Shown here in pieces: positions 7,110 through 12,810 of a DNA stretch of 14,835 bases. The position numbers and the translations under genes were made by a program. Under the pieces are notes generated by a model. That model did not search any database. It was not told where the DNA came from and was given only the letters and a program-made list of their open reading frames with translations. Position 1 is the first letter of the stretch. Every line of letters begins with the position of its first letter. This DNA comes from PVC group bacterium. Lineage in GTDB: Bacteria; Verrucomicrobiota; Kiritimatiellia; SS1-B-03-39; UBA6053. Location: contig PXAS01000292.1 of NCBI GenBank assembly GCA_003565815.1, positions 1-14,835 of the forward strand, written 5' to 3'.

Positions 7110-7138
7110 CCTATGCAAAATCAACGCCCCGATGTCAA
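7110..7138 (-). promoter_or_regulatory. Probable promoter of hemL
   Basis: On the minus strand TTGACA (plus 7133-7138) is followed by 17 bp and CATAGG (plus 7110-7115). The -35 is perfect and the -10 is poor, but it closely resembles the TATAGG of the rpmH promoter. Transcription would begin near 7103, leaving a leader of about 45 nt to the ATG at 7057. Confidence 0.5.
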
Positions 7139-7525
7139 CCATACGCCCGCAAGGAACGGTCGGGAGACAGGGTTGCACGGAGTTTTATAATAAGTTCTTA
7201 GCACCAGGAGTTATACGAATATTCTTGTCAACTTGACTCGCTATGAACCCCAATCGGTTTTTTTCATACTCGTAATCGTAATCGTACTCGTACTCGTAAT
7301 CGAAACCCAAAACCGGTTTTTCGAGCACGATTACGATCAGGATTACGATTACGAATGCAGTTCCCGCTCTGCGGAAATTTCGATAAACCATTCCCTTGGA
7401 ATCATATAACTCCGAGAACTTTTCAACCCTGGGTCGGGAGAACCACGGATGTAGAGGAAAATGGACACGCATCAATTCGGAGGGATTCGTGAGAAAATAT
7501 TTTATGGAGTCGACAGGATGATCGC
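7139..7525. other. Gene-free interval between the DMT exporter and hemL
   Basis: No convincing gene lies here. The main structure is the hexamer inverted repeat at 7265-7357. A minus-strand frame of 95 codons (7472 down to 7185) runs through that repeat and translates it as alternating Asp/Glu-Tyr and Ile/Val runs. This is the usual product of such repeats and not a credible protein. Around 7440-7475 the text ACCACGGATG and GGACACGCATCAA loosely resembles another common intergenic repeat style, but it is too degenerate to call. Confidence 0.6.
7265..7357. repeat. Long inverted repeat built from TCGTAA/TCGTAC-type hexamers
   Basis: Six hexamers (TACTCG or TAATCG) run in tandem at 7267-7302. 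Four complementary hexamers (CGATTA, CGATCA, GGATTA, CGATTA) lie at 7328-7351. The two halves fold on each other into one imperfect stem of about 40 bp, from CAT at 7265 to ATG at 7357. It is centred on the perfect 12-bp palindrome AAAACCGGTTTT (7309-7320). It lies between the 3' end of the DMT gene and the hemL promoter. The tandem-plus-inverted design suggests a transposable or replication-generated element, not a simple terminator, and no U-run follows. Confidence 0.85.
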
Positions 7526-8446
7526 CTAAAAAATCCGTCCTCCCAAGATCATGAGAATCACCAGGACAATGGCCAAAAATCCGCTCAACAAGGAACGGCG
7601 GCTGGGAGCATTGCCATCGAAAAACCAGGCCACCGGAATCATGAAAATCGGGAGGGTGGACAAGGTCGCCTGCACCAAAACGGAGGGGGTGGTTTCCAGG
7701 GCTTTCATCAGAAACAAGACCCCGATCACCGGCCCCAGCAAGGTGGAAACCCCCAGCCATGCCAGGGGATGCCCTCCGATGCGGCGGTGCGGCAACATGT
7801 CCGTTTGCTTCCCGCGAATGGCTTCGCCCCTGGTTTTCCGCCAAAGCAACCACAGGAAAACCCCCGCGCATCCGCTGGCGCAGCGCAGCAAGGTGGGCAT
7901 ATACGGTCCCACCTGTTGACCCGCGGCGGCCACCTCCGCATAGCCCATTCGGCTGACGGCGGCGGAACTCCCCTGCCCCAGCGTGGCGATGATGCCCGCC
8001 ACAATCCCCCGGCGCAGTTCGAAAGCGCTCAAATGCATGCGTTCGCGGGGCGCCACCGCAAAAGCCACGCACACCAGGACGCCCGCCGCAAGCAGCAATT
8101 GGCTCCACAACACCACCGTGCCCAATACCAGCCATTCCACCACCAATGCGGTGGGCGGCGCCAAGCAGGAAACGGCCAAGACACCGATGCGGGGCCCCAA
8201 TCGGCGATACACCGCGAACAGGCCCACGTCCCCCACCGCCAAATGCAAAAATCCCGAGAGCGCGAACAGCCACGCCCCGGCGGGCAGTGCGAACACGTTC
8301 AGCCCGAGGGCGAGAAGCGTCAAGAGGATGGTGGCGCAGAACAATCGCAGCAAATTCGCCTGTGCGGCCCCGTAGAGGCGCGACAGACGCGAGGAGGCAA
8401 ACCCCGCAAAGGACCAAAGGATGGCGGTGAAAATGGCAAAATGCAT
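7526..8446 (-). CDS. EamA/DMT-family transporter
   Basis: The 306 residues from the ATG at 8446 form about ten hydrophobic segments in two EamA halves, the layout of the drug/metabolite transporter superfamily. The N-terminal half opens with HFAIFTAILWSFAGFASSRL. The second half includes HPLAWLGVSTLLGPVIGVLF, LETTPSVLVQATLSTLPIFM and a final helix near SLLSGFLAIVLVILMILGG. Export of a small metabolite is the family role; the substrate is unknown. A longer frame extends 45 residues upstream, but that stretch is Lys/Phe-rich, lies in the shared divergent intergenic region and has no homology. The gene is divergent from the XRE-cupin regulator, 116 bp away, so regulation by that protein is possible but unproven. 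Confidence 0.85.
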   Translation of the reverse strand: MHFAIFTAILWSFAGFASSRLSRLYGAAQANLLRLFCATILLTLLALGLNVFALPAGAWLFALSGFLHLAVGDVGLFAVYRRLGPRIGVLAVSCLAPPTALVVEWLVLGTVVLWSQLLLAAGVLVCVAFAVAPRERMHLSAFELRRGIVAGIIATLGQGSSAAVSRMGYAEVAAAGQQVGPYMPTLLRCASGCAGVFLWLLWRKTRGEAIRGKQTDMLPHRRIGGHPLAWLGVSTLLGPVIGVLFLMKALETTPSVLVQATLSTLPIFMIPVAWFFDGNAPSRRSLLSGFLAIVLVILMILGGRIF

Positions 8447-8493
8447 GTGAAATCCAGTTGAAACCCTCCCCTTACATCTGCAAAGGCTGAAAG

Positions 8494-8511
8494 AAATGAT
8501 TTTTTTCATTT
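8494..8511. promoter_or_regulatory. Inverted repeat in the divergent intergenic region
   Basis: AAATGA (8494-8499) and TCATTT (8506-8511) are perfect inverted arms around a T6 centre, within an AT-rich patch of an otherwise GC-rich region. The site lies between the divergent DMT and XRE-cupin genes, where an operator for the regulator would be expected. Only weak promoter-like hexamers are visible (for example TAAAAT at 8527-8532 on +), so function is a guess. Confidence 0.3.
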
Positions 8512-8562
8512 TTTTCTTTACGTAACTAAAATGGTGTGTAGTTTGGTTGCAAGGAAAATAAA

Positions 8563-9084
8563 ATGAGTTTTGATTTTTCAATTGTCAGAGAACTTCGCAA
8601 GCGGGCCAACATGACCTTGGCCGATGTTTCCGAACGCACCGGGATCTCGCCCTCGGTGATTTCCAAGCTGGAGCGCAACCAAACCGCAGCCGAATTGGAA
8701 ACCTTGTTTCGCATCAGCCGGGTGTTCGATCTGAACACCACCGACCTGATTGCCCTGGCGGAATCGCGCACCGCCCAAAAAGCCCGCACCGATGAATACG
8801 AGTCCGGAGAATTCCACTTTCAACGCATCACCTACAACAACGTACGCGCCTTTCGCGCCGTTGCCCCCAAAGGCGCGGCCGTGCGCCGTCCGGAGATTCA
8901 CGCCGACAACTTCGAATTGTGCTGGGTGGTGAGTGGACAACTCATGATCCAACTGCCCAAGGAGCGACATGTGCTTCAAGCGGGAGAGGCCCTGCAATTT
9001 GACGGCGCCCTCGATCATACCTACGAAGCCCTGGAAAACACCGAAGTGCTCATCATCCACTTGAAAAAAGGCAAGCGATTCTGA
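8563..9084 (+). CDS. XRE-family transcriptional regulator with a C-terminal cupin domain
   Basis: This 173-residue protein combines two domains. Residues about 6-65 are an XRE helix-turn-helix: IVRELRKRANMTLADVSERT, then the recognition helix SPSVISKLERNQ. Residues about 95-168 are a cupin barrel (GAAVRRPEIHADNFELCWVVSG followed by LQAGEALQFDGALDH). The usual metal-ligand set is incomplete: His113 and His152 are seen, but the HxH pair is not. The cupin may therefore bind an organic effector such as a sugar acid. The start has a good Shine-Dalgarno, AAGGA at 8551-8555, 7 nt before the ATG. It lies 37 bp upstream of the GH88-like gene on the same strand, so it likely controls that operon and perhaps the divergent exporter. 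Confidence 0.88.
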   Translation: MSFDFSIVRELRKRANMTLADVSERTGISPSVISKLERNQTAAELETLFRISRVFDLNTTDLIALAESRTAQKARTDEYESGEFHFQRITYNNVRAFRAVAPKGAAVRRPEIHADNFELCWVVSGQLMIQLPKERHVLQAGEALQFDGALDHTYEALENTEVLIIHLKKGKRF

Positions 9085-9121
9085 CCCCCGAAATGCACGA
9101 CCCACAGGAGACCCACCGCTT

Positions 9122-10498
9122 ATGAAAATCAACCCGACCCTCACCCCCGCCGATTTGCTGCCCAAGATTGAAAACCTTTGGCAAGTTTCCGCCGCGAAAA
9201 TCGAAACCTTGCAAAACGAATACGACCACGCCAAAGGCTCCCCCGTGTTTACCGTCCATGGAAAATACACCACCCGCGGCTGGACGGAATGGACGCAGGG
9301 CTTCGAATTCGGCTCCGAGATCCTGCAATTCGACGCCACGGGCGACGAAAAATTCCTCAAGGCCGGGCGGGAAAACACCGTCAAGTTCATGGCCCCCCAC
9401 GTGTCCCATTTCGGCGTGCACGACCACGGGTTCAACAACGTCAGCACCTACGGAAATCTCCTGCGCCTCATGAACGAAGGTCGCATTCCCGAAAATGAAT
9501 GGGAGCGCAATTTTTACGAACTGGCGCTCAAACTTTCCGGCGCCGCCCAGGCGAGACGCTGGACGCCCATTGCCAATGGCGAAGGCTTCATTTACTCCTT
9601 CAACGGCCCCCAAAGCCTGTTTGCCGACACCATCCGTTCCCTGCGGGCCCTCGCGCTCGGCTACCAGCTCGGCCATCCCCTCATGGAAGAAAACGACCGT
9701 GCCATCTCCCTGCTGGAACGCTTGGTCCAACATGCCCGCACCACTGCGGAGTTCACCATTTATTACGGCGAGGGACGCGATGCCTTCGACGTTCCGGGAC
9801 GCACCGCCCACGAAAGCCTCTTCAACGTGAACGACGGCAACTTCCGCGCCCCCAACAGCCAGCAGGGATTTTCCCCGTTCACCACCTGGACCCGCGGGCT
9901 CGCCTGGTGCGTGGCCGGCTATCCCGAGGAATTGGAATTTCTCGAAACGCTTTCCGACGAAGCCCTCGCGCCCGTGGGCGGACGGGAGGACGTGGAAGGC
10001 TTCATGCGCAAGGCCGCCACCGCCGTCTGCGACTTCTACCTTGCGCACACCAGCCTCGACGGCATCCCCTACTGGGATACCGGTGCCCCGAATCTGCACA
10101 AGCTTGGCGACTACACTCAATCCAAAGCCGATCCCTACAACGACATCGAACCCGTCGACAGTTCCGCCGCCGCCATCTCCGCCCAGGGCCTCATCCGCTT
10201 TGGCCGTTATCTGCAAAAGGACGACCGCGACCCCGAAGCCGGACGGCGTTACCAGCAAGCCGGGCTCACGGTATTGGAGACTCTCCTGGACGCCCCCTAT
10301 CTCAGCACCGATCCCGACCATCACGGGCTCATTCTCCACAGCAACTATCACCTGCCCCGCGGATGGGACAACATTCCCGCCGGACGCAAGATCGCCTGCG
10401 ACGAAAGCTGCATGTGGGGCGATTACCACGCCCGCGAAGTCGCCCTCCTCGTCCAGCGCCTCGCCAAAAACGAACCCTACCTCAAATTCTATCTCTAA
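9122..10498 (+). CDS. GH88-like unsaturated glucuronyl hydrolase
   Basis: The 458 residues form an (alpha/alpha)6-barrel type hydrolase of the GH88 family. These enzymes hydrate the double bond left on the non-reducing uronate by polysaccharide lyases, and so release the sugar. Family marks seen are HDHGF (100-104), in the position of the first catalytic Asp (Asp101), and FADTIRSL, with the probable second Asp (Asp169). Others are FTTWTRGLAW (about 253-262), IPYWDTGAP, EPVDSSAAAISAQGL (about 343-357) and CMWGDYHAREV near the end. Assignment of the two aspartates is by spacing from known GH88 enzymes and is an inference. There is no signal peptide, so it should act in the cytoplasm on imported disaccharides. 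AGGAG at 9106-9110 is the likely ribosome-binding site, at a long 11-nt spacing. It sits between the regulator and two sugar-type dehydrogenases. Confidence 0.8.
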   Translation: MKINPTLTPADLLPKIENLWQVSAAKIETLQNEYDHAKGSPVFTVHGKYTTRGWTEWTQGFEFGSEILQFDATGDEKFLKAGRENTVKFMAPHVSHFGVHDHGFNNVSTYGNLLRLMNEGRIPENEWERNFYELALKLSGAAQARRWTPIANGEGFIYSFNGPQSLFADTIRSLRALALGYQLGHPLMEENDRAISLLERLVQHARTTAEFTIYYGEGRDAFDVPGRTAHESLFNVNDGNFRAPNSQQGFSPFTTWTRGLAWCVAGYPEELEFLETLSDEALAPVGGREDVEGFMRKAATAVCDFYLAHTSLDGIPYWDTGAPNLHKLGDYTQSKADPYNDIEPVDSSAAAISAQGLIRFGRYLQKDDRDPEAGRRYQQAGLTVLETLLDAPYLSTDPDHHGLILHSNYHLPRGWDNIPAGRKIACDESCMWGDYHAREVALLVQRLAKNEPYLKFYL

Positions 10499-10514
10499 AC
10501 CTGAGCGCGCCGTT

Positions 10515-10539
10515 GGATCCGTCCGATCGGACGGGTTCC
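10515..10539. repeat. REP-like palindrome between the GH88 and Gfo/Idh genes
   Basis: The core CCGTCCGATCGGACGG (10519-10534) is a perfect 16-bp palindrome. With one indel, symmetry extends outward from GGA at 10515 to TCC at 10539. It lies 17 nt after the GH88 stop, within the operon. It could be a REP-type element, an intercistronic mRNA hairpin or a repressor site. No U-run follows. Confidence 0.7.
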
Positions 10540-10570
10540 GGCTGACAAACCTCTCACCTCTGGAAACACC

Positions 10571-11749
10571 ATGGAAATCAAAAAAATACGTATCATCATG
10601 AACGGCGTCACCGGACGCATGGGCACCAACCAGCATCTGGACCGTTCCATCACCGCCATCATTGAACAAGGCGGCATTCAGATCAGCAACGATCTCATTC
10701 TCATGCCCGAAGTGCTGCTCACCGGACGCAGCGAGCACAAGCTCAAACTGCTCGCCGAAAAATACGGCAAGCGCGCCATGGGCAAGCCTTTTGCCTACAC
10801 CACCGACCTCCAGGGCGCATTCGACGGCAAATTCGGTGAATTCGACATCTTTTTCGATGCCTCCGGCACCCTGCAACGGGCCGGGTTCGTGGAGCGGGCC
10901 GTCAAGGCCGGTCTCGCCGTTTACTGCGAAAAACCCACCGCCGTGGAAACCGCCGAAGCCGTTCGCCTCGCCAAACTCGTCGAAGCGGCCGGCCTCAAAA
11001 ACGGAGTCGTGCAGGACAAACTCTGGTTGCCCGGATTCCGGAAAATCAAAATGCTCAAAGAACTCGGATTTTTCGGCAAAATCCTCTCCGTCCGCGGCGA
11101 ATTCGGTTACTGGGTCTTCACCGGACTCGATTACGATCAACCCGCCCAACGTCCCAGTTGGAACTATCGTTCCGAAGATGGCGGCGGCATGATGATCGAC
11201 ATGTTCTGCCACTGGCGCTACGTCATCGACAACGTCTTCGGTCCCGTCAAAAGCCTCGTTTCCTGGGGAGCCACCGATCTGCCCGAACGCCGCGCCGAAG
11301 ACGGCAAGGTCTTTCAAGCCACCGCCGACGATTCCGCATACGCCATGTTCCTGGTCGAAGACGGCACCATGGTGCAGTTCAACAGCTCCTGGTGTACCCG
11401 CGTGCGCCGCGACGACCTGCTCACCGTCCAAGTCGACGGCGACAAAGGATCGGCCGTGGCCGGATTGCGCGAGGTCGTCGTGCAAAGCGCCGCCGACACC
11501 CCCAAACCCGTTTGGAACCCCGACATTCCCCAGCCCATCGATTTCTATGAAGGCTGGAGCAAAGTGCCCAACAACATCGAATACGACAACGCCTTCAAAA
11601 TCCAGTGGGAACAATTCATCCGCCACGTGGCGCTCGACGACCCCTGGCGCTATACCCTCATGGAAGGCGCCAAAGGCGTTCAGCTCGCCGAACTCGGCAT
11701 GCAAAGCTGGCAGGAAAAACGCTGGGGGGATGTTCCGGCCTTGACATAA
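10571..11749 (+). CDS. Gfo/Idh/MocA-family oxidoreductase
   Basis: The 392 residues carry an N-terminal Rossmann domain beginning IRIIMNGVTGRMGTNQHL (about 6-23), with a nucleotide-binding GxTGRMG loop. The FDIFFDASGT strand follows, then the family's EKP motif (Glu120-Pro122), whose lysine binds cofactor and substrate. The C-terminal sheet domain includes FGKILSVRGEFGYWVF, EDGGGMMIDMFCHWRYVIDNVFG and the carboxy-terminal LMEGAKGVQLAELGMQSW. Members oxidise or reduce hydroxyls of sugars and inositols with NAD(P). The substrate is not evident; the GH88 neighbour suggests a uronate-derived sugar. HCHWR-like residues in the GGGMMIDMFCHWRY segment occupy the usual catalytic His position. Its ATG at 10571 follows a weak GGAAA; an in-frame ATG nine codons on is a less likely alternative. 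The gap to the GH88 gene is 72 bp. Confidence 0.9.
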   Translation: MEIKKIRIIMNGVTGRMGTNQHLDRSITAIIEQGGIQISNDLILMPEVLLTGRSEHKLKLLAEKYGKRAMGKPFAYTTDLQGAFDGKFGEFDIFFDASGTLQRAGFVERAVKAGLAVYCEKPTAVETAEAVRLAKLVEAAGLKNGVVQDKLWLPGFRKIKMLKELGFFGKILSVRGEFGYWVFTGLDYDQPAQRPSWNYRSEDGGGMMIDMFCHWRYVIDNVFGPVKSLVSWGATDLPERRAEDGKVFQATADDSAYAMFLVEDGTMVQFNSSWCTRVRRDDLLTVQVDGDKGSAVAGLREVVVQSAADTPKPVWNPDIPQPIDFYEGWSKVPNNIEYDNAFKIQWEQFIRHVALDDPWRYTLMEGAKGVQLAELGMQSWQEKRWGDVPALT

Positions 11750-11778
11750 GGCGTCGGAAGGGGTGGGTTGCTCGTTAA

Positions 11779-11922
11779 GGTCAGCTGTACGTCGCTTTTG
11801 ACGAAGGATTCATCACCCTGGACGAGTTTGATGACCTCTCGATTCTTCTCAAAAAAACAGGCGCGAAAATCGCAAGTTTCCGCCGATATTTGATCCACCA
11901 CCAAAACAAGGATATCCCATGA
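11779..11922 (+). pseudogene. 3' remnant of a four-helix-bundle (23S rRNA intervening-sequence-type) protein gene
   Basis: A stop-free stretch from just after an in-frame TAA (11776-11778) to TGA (11920-11922) encodes about 47 residues. They begin GQLYVAFDEGFITLDEF and continue to ASFRRYLIHHQNKDIP. This matches the C-terminal two helices of the four-helix-bundle/S23 intervening-sequence protein family, whose usual pattern is a QLY-A-DLGYI-EEEF helix start followed by a closing helix ending in RYL. The N-terminal half and any start codon are missing: only 29 nt separate it from the Gfo/Idh stop. It therefore appears to be a decayed gene end. Its TGA overlaps the SDR start as ATGA, and the SDR's Shine-Dalgarno lies inside its last codons. 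Identification is by eye from the family pattern. Confidence 0.65.
11908..11912 (+). promoter_or_regulatory. Shine-Dalgarno of the SDR gene, inside the gene remnant
   Basis: AAGGA lies exactly 6 nt before the ATG at 11919, an ideal spacing. It decides the SDR start: translation begins at the ATG before the 21-bp repeats, so the repeats should be translated. No Shine-Dalgarno precedes the internal GTG at codon 25 (11991-11993). Confidence 0.7.
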
Positions 11923-12755
11923 ACCCGCAACCAACACCCAACAACCCGCAACCAACACCCAACAACCCGCAACCACCTCCCCCTTCCCGTCGCGTGGCGC
12001 TGGTCACGGGCGGAAGCCGCGGTATCGGCCTTGGCATTGTCAAATGCCTGATCCAGGATGGCTTTTCGGTTATGCTCAATGGCGTGCGCCCCGAGGCGTC
12101 CGTGGCCGATGTCCTCAAAGAACTTCGTGACCAAGGTGCCGACGTCGCCTATTGCGCCGGGGACGTTTCCGATGCCGGTGCCCGGGAAACGCTGATCAAC
12201 GCCACCCGCGAAACCTTTGGCGCCCTGCACGTCTTGGTCAATAATGCCGGCGTCGCCCCCAAAGTGCGGGCCGACATCCTCGACGCCACCGAAGACAGTT
12301 ACGACTGGGTCATGGACATCAACCTCAAAGGCCCCTACTTTCTGACCCAACTGGCGGCCCGCTGGATGATCGGGCAAAAGACCGCGAATGCCGAATGGTC
12401 CGGCGCCATCATCAACGTCAACAGCATCAGCGCCACCGTCGTATCCGTGAACCGCGGCGAATACTGCGTGTCCAAAGCCGGCCTGGCCATGGCCACCGGC
12501 CTTTGGGCCGCGCGACTCGGCGAACACGGCATTCCCGTGTACGAAGTGCGGCCCGGCGTCACCGCAACCGACATGACATCAGGGGTCACCGAAAAATACG
12601 ACAAACTGATTGCCGAAGGCCTCACCGTCACCCCCCGATGGGGCTATCCCGACGACGTCGGCAAAGCCGTCGCCGCCCTTTCCCGCGGAGACTTCCCCTA
12701 CTCCACCGGACAAGTCATCATGGTCGACGGCGGGCTGACCCTCCCCCGTCTCTGA
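11919..12755 (+). CDS. Short-chain dehydrogenase/reductase with a minisatellite-encoded N-terminal tail
   Basis: A classical SDR of 278 residues. The cofactor loop TGGSRGIG (30-37), NNAG (108-111), DINLKG (133-138) and the catalytic Ser171, Tyr182 and Lys186 (YCVSK) are all present. The end, GQVIMVDGGLTLPRL, is typical. Such proteins are often named 3-ketoacyl-ACP reductase. Beside a GH88 and a Gfo/Idh enzyme, a sugar-acid dehydrogenase, for example one reducing the keto product of unsaturated uronates, is more likely; this is an inference from context. The first ~22 residues are unusual: NPQPTPN twice and a partial third copy, then PPPP, encoded by a 21-bp tandem repeat. In the family the fold normally begins within a few residues of the initiator, here at about SRRVALVT (23-30). 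Confidence 0.92.
   Translation: MNPQPTPNNPQPTPNNPQPPPPSRRVALVTGGSRGIGLGIVKCLIQDGFSVMLNGVRPEASVADVLKELRDQGADVAYCAGDVSDAGARETLINATRETFGALHVLVNNAGVAPKVRADILDATEDSYDWVMDINLKGPYFLTQLAARWMIGQKTANAEWSGAIINVNSISATVVSVNRGEYCVSKAGLAMATGLWAARLGEHGIPVYEVRPGVTATDMTSGVTEKYDKLIAEGLTVTPRWGYPDDVGKAVAALSRGDFPYSTGQVIMVDGGLTLPRL
11922..11975. repeat. 21-bp minisatellite, 2.6 copies, inside the SDR coding region
   Basis: Two perfect 21-bp units (11922-11942 and 11943-11963), each starting AACCCGCAACC and ending AACACCCAAC, are followed by the first 12 bp of a third (11964-11975). Because 21 is a multiple of three, the frame is kept and each unit encodes NPQPTPN. The array begins immediately after the SDR ATG and within the TGA of the four-helix-bundle remnant. 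A C-rich stretch (CACCTCCCCC) separates it from the conserved SDR fold. Confidence 0.93.
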
Positions 12756-12810
12756 CCCACCCCCCGGCGCACTTTTGTTTATACATCAGGTCAAGCGTCG
12801 ATGACATGAC

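Noticed and set aside
7185..7472. A minus-strand frame with Tyr-Glu/Asp and Ile-Val repeats
   Set aside because: The unusual composition is simply the translation of the hexamer inverted repeat; there is no domain or ribosome-binding site.
9053..11704. A very long (883-codon) stop-free frame antisense to the regulator, GH88 and Gfo/Idh genes
   Set aside because: It mirrors three genes with clear family motifs. Its translation is rich in Gly, His, Val and Phe with no domain, as expected from GC-rich codon use on the opposite strand.
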